Under the pieces are notes generated by a model. The model saw only the letters and a program-made list of their open reading frames with translations, ran no database searches and was not told the DNA's origin. A stretch of DNA of 64,000 bases, from assembly GCF_025716875.1 (NCBI RefSeq), contig NZ_JAOVZB010000005.1:1-64000 (forward strand). The letters are read 5' to 3'. Position 1 is the first letter of the stretch. Each line of letters opens with the position of its first letter. Position numbers and translations under genes: made by a program. Shown piece after piece: positions 55,170 to 64,000 of the stretch. The DNA is from Marinomonas sargassi (GTDB lineage Bacteria > Pseudomonadota > Gammaproteobacteria > Pseudomonadales > Marinomonadaceae).

Positions 55170-55395
55170 AACCTTCATTAAAATCCTTAGACATACTTCC
55201 CTTTACACCCTAAATAACTCAATCACAGAAATCTCTCACTCTTCATTTCATATGCTCCACTAATAGTATTGCTATGTATCATAACTTTTATCAAATATTT
55301 TTTGCGGAATATGCATAGCACAACCATATACAGGACATTAAAATTTCATAAATTTTTTTAATGAAACATAAGTTTCAAAGGTGTATGAGGTCATA

Positions 55396-56700
55396 ATGGG
55401 ACTATTTTTTAAGAGAAAACCTGCCGTAGTTAAACCTTCGGAAGAAGAGTTAGAAATCATTAAGTCACACCATGTATTAAACAGCTTAAAAAAGTCTATC
55501 GCTTTTATCGAGTTCACTCCAAGTGGAGAAATACTGACAGCTAATAACAATTTTTTAAATGCTGTTGGATATACTCTCGAAGAAATAAAAGGCCGACACC
55601 ATAGTCTATTTTGTGACAAGAGCTATGTTCAATCTATTGACTATAAAAACTTTTGGAAAACATTATCGTCTGGAACCTTCATTAAAGATAGATTCCTACG
55701 ATTTACTAAAAACGGCACCCCTCTTTGGTTAGAGGCCAGTTATAATGCGGTTAAAAACGATGATGGTGAAGTAACATCAATAGTAAAGTTTGCGAGTGAT
55801 GTCACTGATTTTGTTGAAGAATCAAATCTACAGCATGGAATATTGGATGCTCTTGAACGCTCAACAGCAATGATCGTCTTTGAATTAGATGGAACCATCA
55901 TTGAAGCTAACGAGAATTTCTTACGTACAACCAAATACAATTGGCCAACGATTAAAGGGCAAAACCATCAAATTTTCTGTTCATCTAGCTATGCTAAAAG
56001 CCCTGAATACAAGGCATTTTGGAAGCAATTAAATCGAGGGGAATACGTTCAAGGACTTTTTGAGCGAAGAGACTCGGAGGGATATGTACTATGGTTGGAA
56101 GCAAGCTACAATCCCGTTTTTGATGTAAATGGAAAGCTTATTAGAATAATAAAATTTGCTTCAGATGTGAGCGAAAGAATTGAAAGTATTAAGAATGCAT
56201 CTAAGGCTGTTCAAATAACAGCAACAGATACTCAAAAGGTATCAGACCACGGTAAAGAGGTTCTAGAAAAAAGTGTTTCTATAATGAATGAAATCACTCA
56301 GACTGTTGATATTGTCGTTCAAGATATTACCGACATTAATAAACAATCAGATAAAATTAGTAACATAATAAACACTATCTCAGATATTGCCGACCAAACA
56401 AACTTACTTGCTTTAAATGCTGCAATTGAGGCGGCTCGAGCTGGCGAACTGGGTAGAGGGTTTGCGGTGGTAGCAGACGAGGTAAGACAGCTAGCTGCCA
56501 GAACAAGTACATCAACAACCGAAATTTCGGATGTAGTTAAAACTAATCTATCCTTATCAACCGCACTATCTAAGAACATAATTAATACCCAAGAAAAGTC
56601 TCAAGCAGGCTCTGATTTAGTGGCTGAGGTCGATGAAATTTTTATAGAAATAAACGAAGGTATGGATAATGTTGCTGAAGCCGTTAATAAATTAAAGTAA
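55396..56700 (+). CDS. Soluble PAS-PAS chemoreceptor (BdlA-like)
   Basis: 434 residues without a membrane segment. Two PAS domains of the same subtype (about 30-145 and 150-265), each with a GxxHxxFC element ([16 protein letters not shown]) and a WLEASYN strand, are followed by a short MCP signalling domain ([33 protein letters not shown]). This is the architecture of P. aeruginosa BdlA, a biofilm-dispersal protein, and of energy or redox taxis receptors. The MCP part ends soon after the tip, as in BdlA. I chose the ATG at 55396 with GAGGT upstream. Confidence 0.88.
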   Translation: MGLFFKRKPAVVKPSEEELEIIKSHHVLNSLKKSIAFIEFTPSGEILTANNNFLNAVGYTLEEIKGRHHSLFCDKSYVQSIDYKNFWKTLSSGTFIKDRFLRFTKNGTPLWLEASYNAVKNDDGEVTSIVKFASDVTDFVEESNLQHGILDALERSTAMIVFELDGTIIEANENFLRTTKYNWPTIKGQNHQIFCSSSYAKSPEYKAFWKQLNRGEYVQGLFERRDSEGYVLWLEASYNPVFDVNGKLIRIIKFASDVSERIESIKNASKAVQITATDTQKVSDHGKEVLEKSVSIMNEITQTVDIVVQDITDINKQSDKISNIINTISDIADQTNLLALNAAIEAARAGELGRGFAVVADEVRQLAARTSTSTTEISDVVKTNLSLSTALSKNIINTQEKSQAGSDLVAEVDEIFIEINEGMDNVAEAVNKLK

Positions 56701-56710
56701 TTAACATGTT

Positions 56711-57667
56711 TCATCTTTTTTTAGCTAATGTTTCTGACGGGAGCTCCATAAACAACGATTTATAGTCTCTAGAAAAACGCCCAAGTTCAAAAAAGCCCCA
56801 TTTCAAAGCTACATCCGTAATTTTTTGATGGTCTTTTTTGTTCTTAAGTTCAGACCTTACAGCATTTAGTCGTAAGACTCTCATATACTGAATGGGCGTT
56901 AATCCAGTATATTCTAGGAAGCCATATTGCAAACTTCGTTCACTTAATTTAGCAATAGAGCATAAAGTTTGCATATTGGGTAACTGGTGCACAGATGTGT
57001 TAAGGAAATCTATTACCTCCTTCACTCCCTTTACTCTTTTCGATTCTGGTTTTATTTTTTCAAACTTATTTATAGAGTTTGAGGAAGCGTTTATAGCTAA
57101 CTTTAAAATAATAGAATTTAAAAAACCTACTAAAAATGGCTCATTTATTAAAAACTTATTACTTTGAAAAACCCTCAAAATTGTACTTACGCCCAACGCA
57201 TATGCATTAGTATCGAGATGATTTGCTGAAATAATCTTACTTTTCAAAAAAGAATCTGAAAAAGAAATACCTGTTAGATTCTCATAACCAGAAATAAAGT
57301 AGTCCCTATTAAAAACAGTTGCAACAGAGCCAAAATCACTTTGAAAATTCACATCCCACTCTCCGTTACCAATTTGAACAAAAGATTGCTGGAGTGATTG
57401 TTGACCACAAAAGTTAAAATCTACGCTATTAGGAAAGACAAAAGCAAAGGGAATAAGGTTATCAGGTGTAAAAGATTCAACTCTAGTACCTATACTAAGA
57501 TCTTCTCTAAATATATGCACATCTCCTAAATTAGCATCACTGAAAGACGCCCTCAGTTTACCGGGAAAAAGTTGACTATAGCGGCGACTATTTATATGAA
57601 CTTCTTTAAGTTTATCTAAGTCTTCAATATAAAATTTTCTTATATTTTCAACGTTATTCACATTCAT
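56711..57667 (-). CDS. AraC family transcriptional regulator
   Basis: 318 residues. The N-terminal ligand domain (about 1-200, with GTRVESFTPDNLIPFAFVFPN) has no assignable ligand. The C-terminal double HTH (about 230-315: NMQTLCSIAKLSERSLQYGFLEYTGLTPIQYMRVLRL, ITDVALKWGFFELGRFSRDYKSLF) resembles EutR-like regulators. Very AT-rich coding text. It is convergent with the BdlA-like gene with 10 bp between them and divergent from the GGDEF-EAL gene, which it could regulate. Target unknown. Confidence 0.87.
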   Translation of the reverse strand: MNVNNVENIRKFYIEDLDKLKEVHINSRRYSQLFPGKLRASFSDANLGDVHIFREDLSIGTRVESFTPDNLIPFAFVFPNSVDFNFCGQQSLQQSFVQIGNGEWDVNFQSDFGSVATVFNRDYFISGYENLTGISFSDSFLKSKIISANHLDTNAYALGVSTILRVFQSNKFLINEPFLVGFLNSIILKLAINASSNSINKFEKIKPESKRVKGVKEVIDFLNTSVHQLPNMQTLCSIAKLSERSLQYGFLEYTGLTPIQYMRVLRLNAVRSELKNKKDHQKITDVALKWGFFELGRFSRDYKSLFMELPSETLAKKR

Positions 57668-57808
57668 TAACCCAATATAATCAAGTTATATATAATATCA
57701 AAGAATCAATATATAGACCTCAAAATTTACATTTCTAGACATAACACTTTATCCTTTTATTTCAAGATGATAACTTTCATTTATAGATATGTTTTTCGAG
57801 GGATATGA

Positions 57809-60082
57809 ATGCTCAGCTTTATAAAAGAAAAATGGCTTAAGGCTTGCCTAGCTACCATTGCGACTTCTCTTATATTACTGTTTTTATTAACATTTTTAGA
57901 CTTACATCTAGGCACTTCGCCGTCAATTTTTCTTGTCTACCTTGCAAGTAGCGCACCTTTCCTAATACTTACACTTATTGTCTGCCATGATTTTAGAAAA
58001 TATTCCAATACTGCTAACAACATTTTAGATAATATTGATGATGGTATTATTATCAAAGATGAACAAGGCTGCTTTTTATACTGTAATAAAGCCGTAGCTG
58101 ACTTCTACAATACGACAGTCCAAGAAATGCTTGGTAAAAGTGACGAGAGTTTTAATAAAAATACAGATCAAACCAATTTTTTTCGAGATCATCTTCAATC
58201 GATTTTGGGGTCATTTGAGAAGCAGGAAGTACAACAATCCGTCACTAACGTAAACACAGGTAAAACCTACCATTTTAACGCCATCAAAATTCCATTCAAA
58301 AATTCACGAAATGAAAAAAATGTCTTTATTCTGGCAAAAAACATCACTCAGATAAAAGCAGATAGTGATAGAAAAGAATCTCGACTCAAAAAAGTGTTAG
58401 ACGCATCTGAAGAATGTCTATGGGAATGGAACGTACAAACAAATGAAGTCAGATTTAATCGTCAATGGGTGCAATTGACTGGCATTCCAGAAAGCGAAAC
58501 AGCTTTTGAAGATTTTGATAATGCGATACATGACGAAGATAAACCCATTGTGCATTCAGCAATCCAGACTCTTATCGAAAAAAACACACCATTTAATATT
58601 GAGTTCAAAATGAACCAGCCCAACGGTAATGTCATTTGGGTGTGGGACCGTGCTCGTATTGCTGAATATGATGACCATGGTAAGCCTCTATGGATTGTCG
58701 GTATTACTCTGGATATAACTCAAAGTAAGCTTGCACAAAAGAAAATTGAGAACCTAGCCTACTACGACCAATTAACAGGCTTAGCAAATCGAACTACTTT
58801 AGAGAATGAACTTAAGAAAGTAACTGAATGCAAAAAACAATCAGAGTCTTACAGTGGGCTGGTTTTTATTGATCTAGATAGGTTTAAATTGCTCAACGAC
58901 AGCTATGGTCACTTCATGGGCGATATTCTATTAAAAACAATCGCAACACGACTTACTAGCATGCAGCTAAAGGGGGCAACAATCACCCGATTCGGGGGGG
59001 ATGAGTTTGCTATTTTATTGCCCTTTATACATAGCGATCACCAAGAAGCAGTCAAATTTACCAAACAAGCTGGAGACGCGGCCATTGCCGAAATCTCAAA
59101 AACAGCGCAATTACAAAGTGAAGGCAATGATGGACTAACCATTGAATACACCATTACTGCCAGCGCGGGAGGTATTGTATTTAAAGAAGATGACATTTCC
59201 TCTAGCGAGGCTTTACAGCTAGCTGATATGGCACTTTACAGAGCCAAAGCCGATGGTGGAGATAGAGCAAGTGTTTTCGATATCAATATGCAGGAAAGCT
59301 TACGCAAAAATAATGAGCTCAGCTTGGCTATGCATAACTCAGTTATTAATCGTGACTTTTGCATCTACTTACAACCGAAACAAAATCAAAATGAACAACT
59401 AATAGGTGCAGAAGCATTAGTCCGTTGGGTTCACCCAAAGTTAGGAGTATTAGCGCCAGATGCCTTTATTAAAATGGCTGAAGAGACAAACGCCATATTA
59501 CCTATTGGTAACCTAGTTCTGGAAAGGTCATGTGAGCAACTGAAGCTTTGGCAATTAGAAGAGAGCACTCAACATTTGCAATTATCAGTTAATCTAAGTG
59601 CTAAACAGATATGGCAAAGCACCTTCTATCAGGACATCATAAATATCGTCGAAGCCTATGACATTGACCACTCCAAGCTCATTCTTGAAGTAACTGAATC
59701 CGTACTGATCCAAGATGTTAACGATGCTACAGAGAAACTAGAAAAACTACGTAATTATGGCATACGAATATCGCTGGATGACTTTGGTACGGGTTACTCC
59801 TCACTAAACTATTTAAGATCATTACCCCTCGATGAAATCAAAATTGACCGCTCATTTATTCAGGATGTTGCCCAAGATACGCAAGCACAAGTTATGGTGA
59901 AATCTATTCTGGACCTTGCTGAGAGTTTTCATTTGAAAGTTGTATCAGAAGGCGTGGAAACACGAGAGCAAATTGAAGTTTTGCGTAAGCTAGGGAACAC
60001 ATTTTATCAGGGATATTTCTTCAGTAAGCCATTACCTATCAATGAGTTCCACGAAAAGTATTTGAAAAATAAAGAGTCATAA
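57809..60082 (+). CDS. Membrane PAS-GGDEF-EAL protein
   Basis: 757 residues. Two N-terminal helices (about 12-32 and 43-63), two PAS domains (about 68-190 and 200-315), GGDEF (about 325-480) with intact RFGGDEFAILLP, and EAL (about 500-755) with AEALVRWVHP, DDFGTGYSSL, EIKIDRSFI and EGVET. Both catalytic sites look competent, so it could make or degrade c-di-GMP depending on input. It is the second c-di-GMP enzyme in the 49-60 kb signalling region. Strong terminator follows. Confidence 0.93.
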   Translation: MLSFIKEKWLKACLATIATSLILLFLLTFLDLHLGTSPSIFLVYLASSAPFLILTLIVCHDFRKYSNTANNILDNIDDGIIIKDEQGCFLYCNKAVADFYNTTVQEMLGKSDESFNKNTDQTNFFRDHLQSILGSFEKQEVQQSVTNVNTGKTYHFNAIKIPFKNSRNEKNVFILAKNITQIKADSDRKESRLKKVLDASEECLWEWNVQTNEVRFNRQWVQLTGIPESETAFEDFDNAIHDEDKPIVHSAIQTLIEKNTPFNIEFKMNQPNGNVIWVWDRARIAEYDDHGKPLWIVGITLDITQSKLAQKKIENLAYYDQLTGLANRTTLENELKKVTECKKQSESYSGLVFIDLDRFKLLNDSYGHFMGDILLKTIATRLTSMQLKGATITRFGGDEFAILLPFIHSDHQEAVKFTKQAGDAAIAEISKTAQLQSEGNDGLTIEYTITASAGGIVFKEDDISSSEALQLADMALYRAKADGGDRASVFDINMQESLRKNNELSLAMHNSVINRDFCIYLQPKQNQNEQLIGAEALVRWVHPKLGVLAPDAFIKMAEETNAILPIGNLVLERSCEQLKLWQLEESTQHLQLSVNLSAKQIWQSTFYQDIINIVEAYDIDHSKLILEVTESVLIQDVNDATEKLEKLRNYGIRISLDDFGTGYSSLNYLRSLPLDEIKIDRSFIQDVAQDTQAQVMVKSILDLAESFHLKVVSEGVETREQIEVLRKLGNTFYQGYFFSKPLPINEFHEKYLKNKES

Positions 60083-60115
60083 GACCGCACTTATTAACAA
60101 CTAAAGTTACAACTA

Positions 60116-60147
60116 AAAAAGCCCTTCTTGCTACAGAAGGGCTTTTT
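60116..60147. terminator. Bidirectional terminator between GGDEF-EAL and allophanate hydrolase genes
   Basis: AAAAAGCCCTTCT / AGAAGGGCTTTTT 13-bp stem with a 6-base loop, with A/T runs on both sides, between convergent genes. Confidence 0.93.
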
Positions 60148-60177
60148 CATAACTATATCTGAATACCTTTTGCACTA

Positions 60178-62031
60178 TTAAAGACTAGCTAAATAAGCCT
60201 TCCAGCCTTTTAGGTGAGTGATCTCTGTTGCCCTTTCGATACCACAGGGTTCGCAGATAAAACCACTGACTTGGCTGTCGTCTTCTAGAGTGACTTTACC
60301 GATACCCAGTGGCGCGGGTATACCAGCCACAAAGCTGCCGAAGTTTTCAGCTGGTACAGACCAGACTTCTACTTCAATGGCGGCACCCTGTTCTTTATCG
60401 AGTACCAGACCCGGTCGCAGTGGTGGGCCACCAGCAAGGGCATACATGCGATAAATAGGCGCAGTTGTCGTGCTGGATTTTAAAATCGCACCACGCTCAA
60501 TCAGTTGCCAGTTTAGTGGTTGACCTGTTAAGTGGGCACCACAAACCATCACATCCATGGTTTTCGTACTGGCTACAGGCGTTTTATTAGTAGGTGTCGC
60601 CATGACATCTAATGCACCTTTTTTCAAAGGCAAAGCTTGCTGAATACGGTTAGCAATCGACATCAGCATTCTGTCGCTAAAGGTAGAACCGACCAGAGTG
60701 ATACCAAAGGGTCTATTTGCCTCTGTCATCATGGTAGGTACTGCAATTGAGGCTAAATCCAACAGGTTCATAAAGTTGGTGTAATAACCCAATTCGCTAT
60801 TACGTTTAATCGGCTCTGCTAGCATTTCCGCTACGGTAAAGTGACGGCCTGCCGTTGGCGTCAATAAACAATCCACCTGTGCCATTTGCGCTAAGCAAAT
60901 CTGCTTTAAGTCGTTAATACGATATTGCGCACTAAACAAGGCGGTAGCTGGTGGCTTACCACCGGGAGCGATGATTTCTCGCACCACAGGGAATATAGCC
61001 TCTGGATTCTCATCGATTAAAGGCTGAGTCGCAATGTAGCGCTCAGATACCCAAGGGCCTTCATATAGCAATTTGGCAGTTTCATCGAAGGGTACAAAGT
61101 CGATTTCTTGGAACTGGAAACCTTCTGCTTGCAACTTCTCCAAAGTCGCTTCATAAGCCTTTTGGTAGCTTTCATCACCAAAGAACTTCAATTGGTGGGC
61201 TGGAATAACACCAACTTTGAGTTCGCCTGTACGCAAACCATATTGACGTGCTTGGTTGGCAAATGGGTTAGCACGACTATAGCCGTCTCGTATATCAAAG
61301 CCTTCTGCCATTGATAGCACCAAGTTCGCGTCATCCGTGTTATAGGCAAAAATAGTAATACAGTCCAAGCTTCGACAAGCGGGCACTAAACCTGTTGCGG
61401 ACAAGAGTCCAATGCTGGGCTTCACCCCAACAAGGTTATTGAAGCAAGCTGGGATTCGACCTGATCCTGCGGTATCAGTACCCAAGCTAAATGACGCTAG
61501 ACCTAGAGCAACTGAAACCGCCGATCCTGAGCTAGAACCCCCACTGATATAGTCAAAATCAAAGGCATTATGACAAGCGCCATAAGGTGAGCGTGTGCCA
61601 TTTAATCCAGTCGCAAATTGATCTAAATTCGCCTTACCCACTGGGATAGCACCTGCATCTATCAGTTGCTGCACAACCTGAGAAGACGCTTCTGATACAT
61701 AAGCAAATTCTTCACAAGCCGTTGTAGTCGGAATACCAGCAAGGTCAATATTATCTTTAATAACAAAGGGAATACCCCATAATGGATGAGTATCAGGAGA
61801 TTTATGCGCCAACTCGCTTAGCCATTGGGACTGTTCTGCTTGGCTAAGTAGGTGAATCCAAATGTTGTATTCCTTGTATTGCTCTGCGCGCTGACGAATA
61901 TCTTCCATCACTTGTGCTGGGGTTAATTCGCCTGCCGCATATTTGCTTTGTAAAGCATCGATACCCATATCAAGTTCATTACTTACCTCATCATTTAGAT
62001 CATTGCCTAGTTCAGTCTTTGTTGCAGTCAT
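60178..62031 (-). CDS. atzF: Allophanate hydrolase
   Basis: Hydrolyses allophanate to ammonia and CO2, completing ATP-dependent urea breakdown. The amidase-signature domain (about 40-460) has Lys92 in PFVIKDNID, the cis-Ser region GGSSSGSA (164-171) and the nucleophile Ser190 in DTAGSGR. The C-terminal domain (about 490-617) typical of AtzF/DUR1-type enzymes is present (AGGPPLRPGLV, GFICEPCG). 617 residues, full-length. It starts 2 bp after the stop of urea carboxylase, so the two are translationally coupled. Confidence 0.95.
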   Translation of the reverse strand: MTATKTELGNDLNDEVSNELDMGIDALQSKYAAGELTPAQVMEDIRQRAEQYKEYNIWIHLLSQAEQSQWLSELAHKSPDTHPLWGIPFVIKDNIDLAGIPTTTACEEFAYVSEASSQVVQQLIDAGAIPVGKANLDQFATGLNGTRSPYGACHNAFDFDYISGGSSSGSAVSVALGLASFSLGTDTAGSGRIPACFNNLVGVKPSIGLLSATGLVPACRSLDCITIFAYNTDDANLVLSMAEGFDIRDGYSRANPFANQARQYGLRTGELKVGVIPAHQLKFFGDESYQKAYEATLEKLQAEGFQFQEIDFVPFDETAKLLYEGPWVSERYIATQPLIDENPEAIFPVVREIIAPGGKPPATALFSAQYRINDLKQICLAQMAQVDCLLTPTAGRHFTVAEMLAEPIKRNSELGYYTNFMNLLDLASIAVPTMMTEANRPFGITLVGSTFSDRMLMSIANRIQQALPLKKGALDVMATPTNKTPVASTKTMDVMVCGAHLTGQPLNWQLIERGAILKSSTTTAPIYRMYALAGGPPLRPGLVLDKEQGAAIEVEVWSVPAENFGSFVAGIPAPLGIGKVTLEDDSQVSGFICEPCGIERATEITHLKGWKAYLASL

Positions 62032-62033
62032 GT

Positions 62034-64000
62034 TCAGGCTTCCTCTTGTTCCAATGCTTCTAATACAACGATGGCCTGCCCAGCACTCACTCGGCCGCCA
62101 TCGCTTACTAATATGTCGGTTACGATACCGTCTTCCGTTGCCTGCAACGGAATCTCCATCTTCATCGATTCTAAGATCACCAACAGCTCACCTGCTTTGA
62201 CTTGCTGGCCTACCGCAACTTCGGTTTGCCATAGGCTGCCAGACACTGGGCTGTCGACCACGACCGCCTCTTCACTCCAAGTCACTTCCGTATCGACAGC
62301 TTCGGCTTCTTCACTGTCAAAATGAAACTGACCATTGGCATGCCAATTGGCTAACTCAGCTTCAAAAGCACCGTTTCGTTGCTGTTTAAAAGCATCAATA
62401 CTGTCACTTTGCTCGGCTATAAAAGCTTCATACTCTGATAATGAGAAGGTGCTCTCTTCTATGCGAACAGGACTTGGCTTATCTTCTGAATACTGACCAT
62501 GGGGGAAATCCTCACGAATCTGTTGCAGCTCTTCATGGCTCACTTCATAGAAGCGAATTTGATCAAAGAAACGTAGTAGCCAAGGTTTGCTGAATTCCGT
62601 CGTTTGGCGGTAGCGGTTCCACATTTGCAAAGTACGGCCAACAAACTGGTAACCACCCGGGCCTTCCATACCGTAGACACAGAGATAAGAACCGCCAATG
62701 CCCACGGAATTTTCTGCTGTCCAAGTTCGAGCTGGATTGTATTTTGTGGTCACCAAACGATGACGAGGGTCAACTGGCGTTGCTACAGGAGCACCTAGGT
62801 ACACATCCCCTAATCCCATCACCAGATAACTAGCACTGAAAAGAATATCTTTAACATCCTCTATGCTATCTAAACCATTGATACGACGAATAAACTCTAG
62901 GTTACTTGGGCACCAAGGGGCATTAGCACGCACTGACTGGCTGTATTTATCTATCGCTTCTTGGCAGGCTTTATCATCCCAAGAAAGTGGAAGATAGACA
63001 GTTCGAGAAGGTACAGATAATTCTGAAAGAGTTTCGCTCAGCGCTTTCTCAGCCGCTTCTAAATGTGCCAACAGAGCCCCGTAGCTCAATACTTGGCTAT
63101 CATAGTGAATCTGCAATGAGCGAATACCCGGCGTCAATTCACGCATCCCCTCTAAAGGGTTTTGCTCTAACCATTGCATAAGAGCGTGAACACGGAAGCG
63201 TAGGCGGATATCCAATATTTTTTCGCCATATTCCACCAGTAAGAAGTGGTCTCCCGCAGCACGATAAATAATCTCGTCGCCAAAACGGTCAGCAGGCAAG
63301 GTTTTTAAAATCGGACTCGCTACAGGACAAGGAGTAAGACAAGGGCTCGTAACGCTTTGAATCTCTGATAATTCTGCTAAACCTTTGTTTTGCTGAGCTT
63401 CTAGTGCCACTGCATCTTCAAGACTGACAGGCACAAAGCGAATTTTATCGCCAGCGCGTAATTGACCAAGCTTCCATAAATCGGCCGTGATAACAGTAGC
63501 TGGGCAAACAAAGCCGCCTAAAGAAGGGCCATCCGGCCCAAGGATCACTGGCATATCTCCTGTAAAATCGACACTACCAAAGGCATAGGCGTTATCGTGG
63601 ATATTGGATGGATGAAGACCAGCTTCACCGCCGTCTTTACGAGCCCATGTGGGTTTAGGGCCGATTAGACGAACCCCTGTTCGGCTGGAGTTGTAGTGAA
63701 TTTCCCACTCGGTTTCAAAGAAGGTTTTAATATCATCTGGGGTGAAAAAGTCGGGAGAGCCATGGGGGCCATAAATAACTCTTAGCTCGTATTCATTTCC
63801 CAAAGGGCGAATCAAGCTTGCTGGCAAAGAAGAAGCCACAACAGGTTGATGGGCATCCAACACATGTAAGACATCCCCCGTTTGTAGCGCACGGCCATTA
63901 TGCCCACCAAATTGCCCTAGGGTGAAGGTGGATTTAGAGCCTAAGTAGTCAGGGCAATCAAAGCCCCCAGCCACCGCTAAGTAACTTCTCGCGCCGCCTT
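62034..64000 (-). CDS. uca: Urea carboxylase, C-terminal part (cut by window edge)
   Basis: Biotin enzyme that carboxylates urea to allophanate using ATP. Only about 655 C-terminal residues lie in the window; the reading frame is still open at the right edge, so the biotin carboxylase (ATP-grasp) half lies outside. Visible are the KipA-like carboxyltransferase domain (AGGFDCPDYLGSKSTFTLGQFGG, GPSLGGFVCPA), the KipI-like domain (YGEKILDIRLRFRVHALM, YVFGRTLQMW-like text as FVGRTLQMWNR) and a biotinyl domain with Lys in ESMKMEI. Followed directly by allophanate hydrolase. The GTG at 63972-63974 is not the real start. Confidence 0.94.
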   Translation of the reverse strand, partial: GGARSYLAVAGGFDCPDYLGSKSTFTLGQFGGHNGRALQTGDVLHVLDAHQPVVASSLPASLIRPLGNEYELRVIYGPHGSPDFFTPDDIKTFFETEWEIHYNSSRTGVRLIGPKPTWARKDGGEAGLHPSNIHDNAYAFGSVDFTGDMPVILGPDGPSLGGFVCPATVITADLWKLGQLRAGDKIRFVPVSLEDAVALEAQQNKGLAELSEIQSVTSPCLTPCPVASPILKTLPADRFGDEIIYRAAGDHFLLVEYGEKILDIRLRFRVHALMQWLEQNPLEGMRELTPGIRSLQIHYDSQVLSYGALLAHLEAAEKALSETLSELSVPSRTVYLPLSWDDKACQEAIDKYSQSVRANAPWCPSNLEFIRRINGLDSIEDVKDILFSASYLVMGLGDVYLGAPVATPVDPRHRLVTTKYNPARTWTAENSVGIGGSYLCVYGMEGPGGYQFVGRTLQMWNRYRQTTEFSKPWLLRFFDQIRFYEVSHEELQQIREDFPHGQYSEDKPSPVRIEESTFSLSEYEAFIAEQSDSIDAFKQQRNGAFEAELANWHANGQFHFDSEEAEAVDTEVTWSEEAVVVDSPVSGSLWQTEVAVGQQVKAGELLVILESMKMEIPLQATEDGIVTDILVSDGGRVSAGQAIVVLEALEQEEA

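Overview
The window reads as chromosomal DNA of a marine gammaproteobacterium of the Oceanospirillales type. Marinomonas or a close relative is my best guess, from protein families and gene order rather than any database search. The block csrA / tRNA-Ser / tRNA-Arg, lysC, alaS, recA, pncC, mutS, fdxA is a classical gammaproteobacterial neighbourhood. Base composition is moderately AT-rich and drops further in the signalling region at 49-60 kb. I saw no prophage, transposase or CRISPR array.

Layout. 0-0.4 kb: promoter and boxA leader of an rRNA operon running off the left edge on the minus strand, then the terminator of the next operon. 0.4-3.7 kb: Na+-pumping oxaloacetate decarboxylase oadGAB. 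3.8-5.4 kb: dusC, three identical tRNA-Arg(ACG) and tRNA-Ser(GCU). 5.4-19.1 kb: csrA, lysC, alaS, alr, an inverted recX, recA with a LexA box, pncC, mutS, fdxA, an sRNA of the CsrB/RsmZ type, and ilvD. 19.1-23.5 kb: rlmJ, a PAS protein with a ruined GGDEF site, and an OsmC-YcaO fusion. 23.7-29.7 kb: Fur-controlled haem uptake (hmuTUV, hemS, TonB receptor). 29.9-33.2 kb: yjbQ, folA, thyA and a leucine-rich-repeat protein kinase. 33.3-45.1 kb: small accessory and stress genes (GNATs, NIPSNAP, DUF1835, MscS/DUF1003, MerR with DUF2938/DUF2798, HIT, VOC/AraC, msrA, lipoate-ligase-like, EamA, ada, LysE). 45.1-48.7 kb: a flavoprotein reductase and a NirA-type sirohaem reductase. 49.2-60.1 kb: a signalling cluster containing a catalytically dead 5'-nucleotidase fused by overlap to a membrane diguanylate cyclase, two chemoreceptors, an AraC regulator and a GGDEF-EAL protein. 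60.2-64 kb: allophanate hydrolase and the C-terminal part of urea carboxylase, cut by the right edge.

How the parts connect. Two post-transcriptional partners lie 11 kb apart: CsrA, and a predicted CsrA-titrating sRNA with twelve GGA motifs, a rho-independent terminator and an upstream near-consensus GacA site. The haem genes form two divergent Fur-box units meeting at a shared terminator. The 49-60 kb region combines c-di-GMP enzymes and chemoreceptors; its most unusual element is the operon of a secreted pseudo-nucleotidase, which has lost nearly all metal ligands, and a membrane diguanylate cyclase. That arrangement suggests a periplasmic ligand-binding protein feeding a c-di-GMP output.
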